A DNA stretch of 64,000 nucleotides, from assembly GCA_009617715.1 (NCBI GenBank), contig VTFK01000228.1, forward strand, positions 558,001-622,000, given 5' to 3'. The notes beneath the pieces are model-generated. The model worked only from the letters and a program-made list of their open reading frames with translations, was not told the origin of the DNA and searched no databases. This document shows, one piece after another, positions 47,640 through 60,282 of this stretch. The translations under genes and the position numbers were made by a program. Numbering within the stretch: the stretch's first letter is position 1; every line of letters starts with the position of its first letter. This DNA comes from Plectrocnemia conspersa (Eukaryota; Arthropoda; Insecta; Trichoptera; Polycentropodidae).

Positions 47640-47940
47640 TAGAAAAATGCATAATGCGATACGGCGGCTAAACAATCTCGATCAGGAAGGCCATGTTTCT
47701 TGCGTTTTTTTATCCGGACGATCGTAATGGCGGGTCAGCGAGCGACCGGACGTTTTCACGCCATAAACGTCAGCGACAGGACGGGGAGAAATATATATGG
47801 TGGTGTCCTACCCCGACCTTACGACCGGCTGTACCCCGCGATGAAGCACCCGCCGATTTTTTTCTGCGACGCTATGCACTTTTTCTTCCGTCCGGGGTTG
47901 TTTTTGTTTTGACGCGTGACGTCATCGAGAATCGTATTTA
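47640..47940 (+). promoter_or_regulatory. CpG-rich island with a CRE palindrome
   Basis: Contains CGCCATAAACGTCAGCGAC, two GACCGG words and a perfect CRE palindrome TGACGTCA (47917-47924). Two overlapping plus-strand frames (82 and 70 codons) lie in different phases, typical of stop-poor GC-rich DNA; neither has a motif. A promoter or enhancer is a reasonable but untested reading. Confidence 0.3.
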
Positions 47941-48639
47941 GATAGATACAATTAATTTTAATTTTAAAAAAGCCGCTTTTTATTGTCGGTTTTTATGATT
48001 AGCGTGTGAATAACGATGGAAGAATAATTAAATATTTTGCCCAATAGATGATAATTTAAAGTTCATCTCATTGATTCTCTTCATGAATTTGATTGGCCAT
48101 AGCTAGACGTAGTAAACGTCGAATGAAATAAGAGTAGCTGCTAGAATAACAATAATAACACAAGTTGGCCGCTTTCCAAGCGTGCAAAATTTATATTGAG
48201 ACATTTTCCGACATATTGAACGAAACAGATGGTCGTTTATCAAGACGTTGAATTTTACTCCGTGTCCAAACTGGTAAATTGTATTACGTACAGTATGTAT
48301 AACGTGAACGTACATATTTGTAGTTTTATTGCGTAATACGGTTGTCTCAGATTTATATTCTAAAAATAAAATAAAGACACAAAATACAGCGCGAATCAAT
48401 AAAAGATGTATGGAAGTAAACCTTGTGGTATAAAATATTTTTCATATCTAGTTGCTCGAAACAAATATTAATTTATTAGTTTTACTTTTACATATTATTT
48501 AAGAGCTTATTTATTTTTTTTAAATATGTGTTTTTTTTCTTATTTTTTATAAACATTAGATATTAAATGAAACATAATAAAGTGATTCTGAATTATTATA
48601 TTAATCCTCTATTTAAATTGTTAAATTTAAAAAATTCCG
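47941..48639. other. No recognised gene
   Basis: A 98-codon minus-strand frame (48103-48399) reads through sequence slightly richer in G+C than the flanks. It has a hydrophobic segment near each end, but no motif I recognise and no splice or promoter support. Confidence 0.35.
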
Positions 48640-48649
48640 TCCGGCAAAA

Positions 48650-48958
48650 TTAGGTAGATTTATGTATGTAGTACCAAATAACGCAGTCTGTAATGTCTCA
48701 GACTAGTAATTGAGGTTGCAGGTTCGAGCCCCGGCAGCTGCACTCAAATTTTTATTTATAAAATATACGCTAATAATAAAAACCAGACTTGGATTGATTA
48801 TAAATAATATTACAAATAGTAATTTATAATTTATAAATATATCACTGATTTCCAGATTTTTAGTCTGGTGGTTAATACTTGTAGGAATTCATGATGTCTA
48901 ATTTCCTTACGCAGTTGTAACGCATTGGGCGTCCACCTGTTAGGTTACAACGGAATAT
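48650..48958 (+). repeat. SINE with tRNA-like head and LINE-like 3' hairpin
   Basis: The head (about 48680-48743) carries GGTTCGAGCCC (48721-48731), differing at one position from the RNA polymerase III B box, followed by a CGGCAGCTGCAC acceptor-like end. The 5' GCAGTCTG can pair only partly with it and the spacing is short for a full tRNA. The body has 'ATATCACTGATTTCCAG' and 'TTTTAGTCTGGTGG', shared with other copies. The 3' end is a perfect 8-bp hairpin GTTGTAAC / GTTACAAC (48914-48921, 48944-48951) with a 22-nt loop resembling that of the LINE at 61.9 kb. Transcription by polymerase III is inferred. Confidence 0.6.
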
Positions 48959-50453
<1,495 letters not shown>

Positions 50454-50959
50454 TTACCATGTTCTCAAAAAAACTCCAAAAAATGCCAAAAACATGTAAA
50501 AAAACATTTTTCACCTCTTTACTTTTTTTCTCCAATTTTTTTTAATAGAGTTACGACTTTTTATATTTTTTTTAAGTAACCGCCATTTTATATAAGATGG
50601 CGGATCAGACTGTCTAACAACGATCTCAGTCGAAATTTTTGTAAAAAAAACTTTTATGCTGATAGGATAAAAACTTCAGCAGTTATCGTTGTAAATCTTT
50701 AAATGAAATCATAAATTAATTTATTATATCAAGCATTTTAAAACACTGCATGACCAAGTGATACATTTTTACTAGTAATACGCAGATCACAAAGCTCTTA
50801 AAATGTTATATTGTATGTATAAAATTGTTGTTTTTTTCTCAACCGAACAAACAAAACCACATATGAAATTGTGTAGCATATGATTTTATATAGTATGCTA
50901 AAAAAAATGTCAAAAAGTTATTGATAATAAATTTAATATGCACCCATCGCAACTCAAAA

Positions 50960-51350
50960 TAGCTGAATTTCTCTTTCACCTAGTTGAAAATGTCGAAAAT
51001 GCCTGAAATGGCGATCATATACGCATAAAGCCACCGATACGATTACACTTTGAACCAATGCCATTTTACAATATATCATCACCACCCCCGACTCTCCCAA
51101 AACCCCCGCTAAATCGCATGAATAAAATCGGTTCAAATTTGATTTAGCAGGTGTAAAGTTTGATCCTTGGCAATATTTGCCTTTTCCCGCTTGAAATATG
51201 TCCGACATTACGTCGGATAATACGAGACGAGACCGTAATACTTCTGCTTCTATGAGTTTGTCGTGCGAGTAGCTATAGGTGGCATTTAGTGTGACTGCCT
51301 CATAATAACTTTCAATATTCGAACCTGCAACGCCGTTTGGAAAATGGCAC
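50960..51350. promoter_or_regulatory. GC-richer island
   Basis: Includes ATCACCACCCCCGACTCTCC, ACGTCGGATAATACGAGACG and CAACGCCGTTTGG. The 84-codon minus frame (50954-51208) has no motif and contains a small HFR-type repeat. Candidate regulatory sequence by composition only. Confidence 0.25.
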
Positions 51351-51604
51351 AGGGGTGCTCAATATTTTTTGATACAATAAGAAAATTTAAAAAAATATTA
51401 ATTTCACAATTTGTTTAGTCAATAATAATATCAAAAAGCAGTTCTCATATAAATAAAATTGTGAGACAATATGGTATTGCCGTCCAAAACCATTGAGGAG
51501 AAAAACTGGTGGAAGAACATTGAAAATAATTTCTGTATTATGAATATATAATTTAAATAACATACGATGTTTATATACACTGACTTCACCTAGATATAGT
51601 AAAT

Positions 51605-51840
51605 AGGTTTGGTAACCCTAAGGGGTGTGACTTTATAGCCAGTAAGGCGCAGGTAAAAATTAGTGCGAATTTTATCAGATTATATTACATATATTGCGGC
51701 TAATATGATGCGCGAGTATCGCTTTTTCGAGTAGTCGTTGAGAAACTGGCGCAGGGATGATGTCCGTGGAAGATTGTTAGGGGACAGTGACAGTGTCTGG
51801 AGGCAGTTTCTCTTGCTGGGGCGCGTCTACCAGGCTCTCA
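51605..51840 (+). repeat. LTR-like repeat, partial second copy
   Basis: Shares ordered blocks with 17495-17700: 'GTAACCCTAAGGGGTGTGAC', 'CTGGCGCAGGGATGATGTCC', 'GTGGAAGATTGTTAGG' and 'GTGTCTGGAGGCAGTTTCTC'. The similarity ends near 51840, so this copy is truncated at its 3' side. No protein domain is associated with it. Confidence 0.5.
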
Positions 51841-52189
51841 ATTGTTTTTATAAAATATTTTTATTATATTCACTTATTTCGTACTCTTTAATTTATTGGT
51901 ATTATTTTCTATAAAAATCATTTACATTAAATCCAAGAAAAAAATATAAAAATAATGCTCTTAATTTCCTAATTCTTTAGTTATTTTTCTTACTGCCATC
52001 TTGTTCTTGTCATTTATAAGAAAATATCTATTGCATGAAAGTAACAAATTTCACAAGTTATATAATATATATTTTTAAAGCTGTTGCTATTCACATATAC
52101 TTGTAATAGTTATATATTATTGTCATATTATTGTATAAATAACTATAAAAATGTTAAATTAAATTTAAAATGAAAAACCCTGAACGATT
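51841..52189. other. AT-rich DNA, no gene seen
   Basis: No recognisable feature. Confidence 0.5.
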
Positions 52190-52460
52190 CGAAAGTAGAA
52201 ACTCTTCTGAGGCTTTTGTCTCTTTCGAGAGCAAAAAAGCCTCGTACGATAAACAGGGATGGAAATTCCATAGGAAATTTCTGACTGTTCCCACCGCGAT
52301 TTTACGCAGCGGAGTAACGGCCACATAACTGATTTATGCACTGCCGATATTTTATGGCCTAGTTTGTTCCGGCCGTTATTGTATTATAGAGGCAGTTTGT
52401 TATGGCGCCCTAACCCCCTGCCGAACGGGGACCGCTCTAGGTGATATATCCCATTAACTT
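52190..52460. promoter_or_regulatory. GC-richer island
   Basis: Contains CCGCGATTTTACGCAGCGG, ATATTTTATGGCCTAG (a TTTATGGCC word of Abd-B/Caudal type), TTCCGGCCGTTATTG and CCCTGCCGAACGGGGACCGC. No ORF. Candidate regulatory element; the homeodomain words are not more frequent than chance would give across the window. Confidence 0.3.
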
Positions 52461-52739
52461 TTCAATTTTTATTCATGTTGCAATGGAAAAGAAAATGCGT
52501 GTGCTCACTGTATAAAAAATCAAAGTAGCATATGTAAGAAATTTTATTTAATAATATATATATATATATAAATCTATCCATGTGACATAGCGTAACAAAG
52601 AGAATAATCATTATCATCTAAGTATAGATACATTTGGAAATTAGTAGCTTTTATATGCCGACAATATGTAACATTTTTTTTAATCATCGTTGATAAATAT
52701 TTTTCTAAAAAAAATTGTGATAATAAGTATTGCGATGTG

Positions 52740-54240
52740 TCTTCAAGTCGCAAATTTAACTCTTGTCAATTCAAGTGAAAGCAATAATTTTTGTCTGGAC
52801 TTCGAAGGTATCGTATTTTTCAATTCGCCATAAAACTCCATTGGATGCAAGTTTAGGATTTAGACTAACATGTAATTCCAAGCAGCGTTACAGTCAATAT
52901 ACAATTGGAGAAATAGAAGAAGATCTCTTCTCTGCAACTCCTTTTCTAGTTATTTTAATCCTGGGTTGCATGAATTTGGCAACAATGGATTTCTTAATTT
53001 CACTACCTCTTCAAATATTTTTTTCTATATTCTGATTAAAAGTTAATGTAATCTAAAAACGCGCTCATTATTTCTTTATTTATGCCATTCACAATATATC
53101 ACGGTTTTTGTATGATTTTGGCCACGAAATACTTCACTGTTCTTTTGTCGTACAATATTTTTTGGTTGAAAGCTAAAACAATGTTTTATCTGTACGTGGG
53201 ACAAGTAAAAGTTTATTATGGCGTTACGGTTTATATATATATATATATATATAATTGGAGAAATGAGAGGAGATCAATGATCTTTCTTTCTTCGACTTCT
53301 AAAACAGCCTGGATATTTCTGGACGGAACTTTAATATTTTTAGCTGTATTAATCTTATTTTAAGTAAGACAACAGTTTATATAAAATCGAAGGATTAAAA
53401 TGAGATAAATGATTCTGCTCTCCCTAGACTTGTTAAACAATCTGAATTATTTGGAGCGAAACTTTTACATTTCTTAGCTATTTTTCTCCTGGGTTGCATA
53501 AGCTTGGCAACAATGGAATTTTCGATTTCACTACCTACAGAAATAAATAAAAAAATATAAGTAGCAGTCAGTACAACTTAAAGGCACGCACATTTTTTCT
53601 TTATTTATGCTGTTCACAATAGATCATTAAAAATCGGATCGTTTATAAATTTTGGATTTGATGCTAAAACACTCCCTTATCTATACGTGCATAACAGTTT
53701 ATATAGAATTACGGAAAACAAAATTAGAGAAATGGAAAGTGATCAACGATCCTTCTGAATAATTTGCGGTGGATCACTTTATTTTAGTTGCATAAATTCA
53801 GCAACAATATACTATGAAGTTTCATTACCTACTCTAAAAAACGTTTTTCTTACCCATTTTTATTTTATATTAAACAGCAATCAGTACAATTTAAATAAGC
53901 GCACACTCTTTTGGTATTTGTGTCATTTACAATAGATCCGGGTTTTTTGTTATTATTATATTTAGCTATAAGCTACTTCACTGATCTTTTGTCATTGAAT
54001 AATTTTGGGTAAGACGCTTCTTTATCTCCATGTGCATTTGTGTGTCTATGTGTTTTTAAAAGCGTTACGACATATACACAATCAGGAAAAGGGAGGAGAT
54101 TAGTGATCTTCCTTTCCCCAATTTCTCAAACAATATGGAAAATTTAAAGCAAAATATTTCTCTAAACTTTTTTCTCCTGGGTTGCATAAATTTTGCAACA
54201 ATGAAATTTTTACTTATTTCTTTTTTTATTTAACATCTTC
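52740..54240 (-). repeat. degenerate tandem array of about four diverged units
   Basis: A signature 'CCTGGGTTGCATAA..TTGGCAACAATGGAA..TTTCACTACCT' occurs at about 52961, 53488, 53775 and 54177. A second block ('TTTCTTTATTTATG..TTCACAATA') follows at about 53070, 53600 and 53910. A third ('GATCAATGATCTTTCTTTC' type) lies at about 53270 and 54100. Units are in the same order and of uneven length (roughly 290-530 bp). On the minus strand the first block follows an acceptor-like pyrimidine tract ending TTTATTTCTGTAG (about 53534-53546) and reads VGSEIENSIVAKLMQPRRKI. The two plus-strand frames here (90 and 93 codons) overlap the units. Identity unknown. Confidence 0.5.
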
Positions 54241-54419
54241 AAACCCAAATTTGATTTTTTCGTACAAAGAAATATTGTTAAATAATTTATTAAGTACATA
54301 GATTTTTGTGGGGATATTGAACGAATTTATTTTAGTAAGTATTAATCTTTTCTTAAGTTAAAAAATAATGGTCGTAAAGATCGGAATGAAAGAGAGTATT
54401 TTCATGTAATTTAATGTTA

Positions 54420-54700
54420 ATCTTCAATTGTAACATACCAGGTGTTAGCCTAATGCGCTACAACCAGGTAAATACAATCAACACCTATAATAAAATTTAG
54501 CGACATATATATAATTAAATACAAACTAATATTTATAGCTTATAATCAAAATATGTTACTAAGCATGCTAGGAAAACTTAAACTGTGATGATCGATCTAA
54601 ATTATAGTTATTTAATAATCACTAATTACGATCTTCCAAACACAACAGAAATTTAAAAACCCATATTTCAAACCCATGGTCTATCGTGCTGAAATTTTTT
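54420..54700 (-). repeat. SINE-like repeat, inverted copy
   Basis: On the minus strand the tail reads GGTTGTAGCGCATTAGGCTA and ACACCTGGTATGTTACAA (about 54426-54466), preceded by 'GTTGATTGTATTTACCTGG'. Farther along lies 'ATCGATCATCACAG..AAGTTTTCCTAGCATGCTT' and a head remnant with 'CACGATAGACCATGGG' and 'TTTGAAATATGGG'. The order fits the full copy at 4797-5222. Confidence 0.5.
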
Positions 54701-55449
54701 TATGTATATAATAGTAGGTAAAATTAAATAAAAAAATAATAAAAACACAACAAGTTGTGCGATAACTTACTATAGATTTATATTATCGCATTGTGGAATA
54801 ACTATAATTTATTATTAGCAAAACCATAATATAGAAATAAGTACTAAACTTTATATTGCCAATAAAAATATTAAAAAAAGGCCATATTTTTAAAAATGAT
54901 TTTTTACTTAATAAATAAAGTTGTTAACTTAATATATGGAAGCAACTAGAATATCTTTGATTTATCAAATACTGTGTTTATCAAAAAATAATATCATTCA
55001 GGCTTAGAATTTTCTTCAAGTTCAACTTAAATTGCCTATATTAAAAACCTTAAAATGTTTGCTTAAGTCTGAAGAATATGTTTTTGCATTTTACATAGAA
55101 GATAATTTCTTACTAGTAATCGAAACCAACAATCAAATTAACTTAAGATGTTTTGAATTGTCATAAAAACTATTTGAAAGTAATAAACAAGTAATATATT
55201 GAAAAAAGTTTTATGTATATGAATATCTTAATTATATAATATATATGTATGTAAGACATACTTCCAGATACAAATATAATCTGTAGACAAATTAGAGAAT
55301 CCTTTAAATATAAACGATTATTAACCATTTACCCACCAACAAAAATGTTGTAATTTCATACAACTAGTATCATTAGAACTTTATAGCGTTGATTTATCAC
55401 GTACACCGTGTACCATATTATACATAAATACATGACATATTTTAAAATA
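54701..55449. other. AT-rich DNA with a possible single TTAA end
   Basis: 'TTAACCATTTACCCACC' (about 55322-55338) looks like one piggyBac-type end, but no second end was found. No gene. Confidence 0.35.
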
Positions 55450-55800
55450 ACGAGATAGGGAATGTCTGAGTTGCGTGAGACAAGTGGAGGCGGGTAGGGC
55501 ATGACAGGCAGAGAGAGGGTCCCGACAATTACTCCTATATAAAGTTAAAGTTTAAAGTCCCCGAGGATCGTGCTCCCCGAGGACTCTCGCCGCCCCTCTC
55601 CGATATATTATAACCGATACGGTGTTATTTTTTTTATTAAATTGATATCATCCTGTTTTTCTATGAGACTTATTCGCGCGGGTGGGCGGAACGAATGTCG
55701 AGGGCAAGGTGATTCAGAACAAAAAAGGGTCAGGGTTGTCGACGCTTTCTTTCCTCTAAAGTGGATCGTTTTGATTTTACAAGGATTTATAATATGAACG
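55450..55800. promoter_or_regulatory. GC-richer island
   Basis: Contains GGAGGCGGGTAGGGCATGAC, a pair of near-direct 'CCCCGAGGA' words (55559-55582) and TTCGCGCGGGTGGGCGGAAC (GC-box-like). A 75-codon plus frame (55570-55797) has no motif. Candidate regulatory element. Confidence 0.3.
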
Positions 55801-56404
55801 AGGGTGATGTGTCATATAGATACTTTAAACAATATTTTAATGCCTTAATAAATGTGAATATAATGATGAATCAACTTAAAACAATATAATCTTATACTAT
55901 ATCAAAAGAGAATCGATGTAATATAAGGACGATTATAATTGACTCGTCAAGAATCAGAAACGTCCTTGAGCACTATGTCAAAAGGAAGCCAGAGATATTT
56001 TTTTCATAATTTAATCGTAATTATTTCAACCCTGTAAAGGGTGGGTAGCATAGCAGTATTCTTTATATTGACAGTTGGACACTTAATTTTTATTCTGTAG
56101 GGGATGAAGTTATTTAAATCCAAATTATTTCGCACTGGGGAGCTATTTGAGGGTGGTTGGCTGTAAATTAAGATTTGCAGTCATTTTTAACGACAGTTTA
56201 AACACCATTAAGTTATTATTTAAAATTGATTAAATAAAAATGAGTAATATAAATGCTACGTTTTTTGTGATTTAATATTGTTCTTTATATAATCGAACTA
56301 TGTAGTTTTCAATGACTTAGGAAAGCAGATAGTTATTGACCTTTGCTTATTTTTTATATAATATAAAACATTTTCAAAGGTTGAGAATACATTTAAATAC
56401 AAGT

Positions 56405-56473
56405 TTCTGGTTTATAACCATTTTCTAGTTTACATGATGATATAAACTAGAAATATTTTATAAACCAGAAACA
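56405..56473. repeat. imperfect hairpin, about 30-bp arms
   Basis: GTTTCTGGTTTATAA...TTCTAGTTTA on the left and TAAACTAGAA...TTATAAACCAGAAAC on the right are complementary with a small bulge around a loop near 56437-56443. A hairpin of this size could be a decayed MITE or a small RNA precursor; nothing decides. Confidence 0.7.
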
Positions 56474-57832
56474 CCTTTTTTTTATCAAATTAAAATATTG
56501 TGAAATTTATATGTTCTAATTAATAAGCAATACATAAAAAAATATGTCTTTTGAAATCCTTTTTGCACAAAAATCTTAGAATTAAGTGATTAAAAATATG
56601 AAATAATAAATATTAAATTAAATTGTAAAATAAATTCAAGAAAACTACAATAGTTTATTATAAAAATTATTAATTCTAAGACTATAACTATTTACTTAAC
56701 TGGGGACCTGGACTAAAAATTAAATTTATATCTTTAAATCAAGATGTGTTTAAGCATTTTATTTTTATACTGAAATTTAAGTTTAATAGTTACCGATTCT
56801 AGAGACATTATTAGTTAATATGGTTTCGCATGTTATTTTTATAGTATTTTTCAGTATAACCATGATAATGTTCTTTGATTGTTGGTATTATAAACCTACT
56901 ATGTTTTTTAATGTGTGTATAAAAGTGTTTGACATATATTATTTTTATCACTTTATTTTTAAGAACTTTGAGTTAAGTAATTGAATGTTTATGTACAATA
57001 TTTTATTTGTTGCTTATGTTTGATTAAAGAAAGAATAACTTAAAATGGGTTAAATAATTTATATATATAAATAATGATTTAAATAAATCATAAGGTAAAG
57101 ATTTTATGAAGGATAGTCTTTCTTAAAAAATTGTCTTTCCTTGTCTTCCTATGATAAAAGTGTCCGAGGTGACATTTTTTAATGTTTTCAAAACCTGATC
57201 ATCTTGTTATTCGACATCTTCTAGTTATTCCCCTGCTGTTGATTTTTAATATTTTTTGTTAAAACTTTATTTTAGCATATTAATTGCTGAAGCTTAAAGT
57301 GTAAATTTGCGTACTCCACTATTGTGTGTAAATGATTTACCAATGTCATCTTGTACCTTTAATCGAAATACACATGCTCAAAAAATTTCTGTCTTTAAAA
57401 TTTCCAATTAAACTCTAAAATTTCATATCAATAAAATTGAGGTATTGTTTTATTTTTCTATTTAGTATTTTGTTTCTCCTGTAATGTTGTCAAATATAGA
57501 GTTGGCAATGTTTAACTTTAAGCCATCGATGTACTTTACATTTCTAAGCACAAGTTGCTTACCCCTGAATTTACATTTAATGAAATTAGATTTAAGGCAT
57601 TTTAGAATATCAGAATATAAGATACTGTATTAATCTATATATTTATGTTGAATTGTTTTCAAAAGATTTTTCTTTATATTTTTTAACACAGTGCAATCAA
57701 AAAAGTCTATGACGAAATAAATGCTAAATTTTAGTTCATGTAGTAGGTGTAAAACTGTATCTTAAAGATCAACTAAAATTGTCTAAAACAGAAATCTTAA
57801 AATAGAAGAAAATTTGCATCACTTAAATCTTT

Positions 57833-57926
57833 GAGTAGTGAGTTAATTTATACACATTTGTTAATTTGTAGTGAATTAATTTATACATATTACAGTGTTG
57901 AGTTAATTTATACACATTTGTTACTT
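57833..57926 (+). repeat. short tandem repeat, three units
   Basis: The word 'GTTAATTTATACACATTTGTTA' type occurs three times in succession (about 57841, 57873 with AATTAATTTATACATATTAC, and 57901), giving a roughly 30-bp period. Confidence 0.75.
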
Positions 57927-58353
57927 CTTTACATTTTTACATTTTTCAAACCAGATAAAGATAAAAAAATCCTCTTTGGATTATTGAAAAAACGAGATTT
58001 AAGTTCACTAATAGGCAAATTTAATAGTGTAACTCTGTGGATATCCCACATACCTTTTTGCAATCTGCGGATTCCCACGCATGGCGGCTTCTTTTTATCT
58101 GATTATTATTGTAGTTATTACATTATCAAAATGGAGATAAGGCCGATTATAGAAACAATTTTTTACCATTAAAAGTTTCAAGAAAACATGCATATTTTCA
58201 AACATATTTCACGGGTATCTTGTGTAGCGATTGTAAAACATTTAAAAAAAAACATTTAACAAAAAAATACTAAAATATTTTTTTCTCGAGAAAAAATGTT
58301 AGTCATGCCTATACCATCGATTTCTGTAAATCAGAAAGAAGTTTTAGACATTA

Positions 58354-59002
58354 AGGATCTCGGAGACAATCAATCGCGATTGATCAATCGTTACGTGATT
58401 GACGGTTTCGATTGATGCTGCGTCAATCGCTATGACTCATTCGGTTTGTTGCGCCGTCGAAGGAAGTCGTATCGAATCTGTCAAATTTTCTGATACAATC
58501 CTGGGAAATCTGGAACGGTTGATAACCCTGATTCTAGTACCTGCCGATCTGTCAAGATGATTTCGAGTGCAAATATGCCATTTCTTGCAATTACTCTTGC
58601 GGTTTCTTCTCAGAAAGAAATTGAAAAATTGGTACAAATCGAGCGCGATGATTATAAAAATACTATTGTTTCACAATAATAAATAAATAATAATTCAGTA
58701 ATTGGTAAGAATTTGCTCGTGTGAGTCTATATTCCAAAAATTAAAAGAGAACATTCATTTTATTAATTTATTTAGCTAATATAGCTAATTGTCTATACAC
58801 TAAACACTAAATAAATTAAATTGTCGTCTGAAAAGTTATATTAATTACATCATTAATATATAAACAGCAATGATCCTAATTTAGACTCTTTGGATCATTC
58901 TTGTCAATCACGTAGAATGAGTCATAGCGATTGACGCAACATCAATCAAAACCTTCAATCTCGTAACGATTGATCAATCGCGATTGATCGTCTCCGGGAT
59001 CA
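58354..59002. mobile_element. 649-bp MITE with 87-bp TIRs and 11-bp target duplication
   Basis: Inverted repeats at 58356-58442 and 58914-59001 match at about 81 of 87 positions, starting GATCTCGGAGAC (left) and GATCCCGGAGAC (right, reverse-complemented). They contain the palindrome GATCAATCGCGATTGATC. Both sides are followed by TTTAGACATTA (58343-58353, 59003-59013), an 11-bp duplication. Long TIRs with a 9-11 bp duplication suggest a Mutator-like element; this is inference. No transposase inside. Confidence 0.85.
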
Positions 59003-59279
59003 TTTAGACATTAGACAAATTCTCGAACTTTGAATTAGGTGTTTTTTCGGTTATAGTTTAATAAAATATAAATAAACATAACGTAAAAAATATTATTCGT
59101 ATTTATACCTATTTTTCTCAACATAACATTTTTTGTAATGAATCTCATACTTGACTGATATTATTTATAAAATTATTAATATACAATGCCCCAATATATA
59201 AATAGTATATCCTAATAACTAAATATTTAATTATGCTAAATTATTTAATCCAAGGTATACTCGTGGAATATTTTCTTTT

Positions 59280-59620
59280 AGTATTCGACTCTCTCCTCAA
59301 CTCTCAACACTTCAATCAGAGCTTTGGATGTATTGCTAGCATTTCGCGATTGTATTGGTGACCTCTTGAAACAGTAGCCCATAAACGATAAAGGCGCCAC
59401 ACCCACGTGCACACGAGCCGAGATTAGCCCTTGTGGCTTGCGTCTTCCCCGGATTTTTCTGGTACACGTAATCAAGCACGACACAACACCGACCCCGAAA
59501 GCTCCGGCATAATCTCGGCCAGGGGAAGAGAGCACGTTTAGAAATCCGTGGTTAAGTGGCCCATTCGCAGTCAAACGAGTCCGGGGATGGAACCCCTTTA
59601 AATGCACGCCAAGAGGAGAA
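59280..59620. promoter_or_regulatory. GC-rich island with a 109-codon minus-strand frame
   Basis: GC- and CpG-rich block containing CGTCTTCCCCGGATTTTTC, CACCGACCCCGAAAGC and AACGAGTCCGGGGATGG. The minus-strand frame (59278-59607) reads stop-free through it and includes KIRGRRKPQG and VHVGVAPLSFMGYC, but I recognise no family. An exon of an unknown gene or a non-coding island are both possible. Confidence 0.3.
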
Positions 59621-60282
59621 AGAGAGAGAAAAATCTCTAACAGCCTTCATTTTCCTTCACCTACGAACAGTGATGTCTCCGTTTTTTTACTTTCTTATTT
59701 TATTTTCCTACCGATACACGCCGAGTGGGCCTCTTTTTCTTCTTTACTTATCTATCCACTTAACATATATAAAATATATCGCGTATAAACGTCTCTTTGC
59801 CGCGCTGCGTATCAGGCAATAAATTGAGCATAAAAATGCGCGTGTAGAAAACGTTTTTGTAACAATGTTATCAAAAATATTTAATAAGATTATTAATTAG
59901 AATAAATTTGCGTAAAAGGAAAGCAAACTCTCGAAACTAGTATTTTATTGTATCGCATATACATACAATACATTACATCTTTTATTATGTATTTATAAAA
60001 CAGAAGTAGCTTTATTTTTTGAGGCAGTTTTGCATCGTAGTACATAAAATGAAATATTATTAAAATAAAAATTGGATGATTTTAAAAGAAGTTCCTCTCT
60101 TTTTTTATTAATAAAAGGTTCTATATTAAAAAAATGTTTATATCTACAATTCACCCTTAGTTTATCAATTAGCAATAGAGTTACATGTATTTAAACACCT
60201 AGAATATCCAAGAATAATTAATACTTCATCTCAGTGATCTCTCTCGATAACTACAATAGAAAATACAAAGCTTCAAATAAAA
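59621..60282. other. AT-rich DNA, no gene seen
   Basis: No recognised feature before the LINE; an 88-codon plus frame (59556-59822) runs out of the GC island and has no motif. Confidence 0.45.

Larger units (their letters stand above)
55801..58353. other. AT-rich DNA, no intact gene
   Basis: Largely AT-rich. It includes one hairpin (56405-56473), a short tandem repeat (57833-57926) and a 113-codon plus frame (57831-58172) that starts in that tandem repeat and shows no motif. Confidence 0.45.

Noticed and set aside
57831..58172. 113-codon plus-strand frame
   Set aside because: It begins in a short tandem repeat and continues through AT-rich DNA with no motif or conserved pattern.
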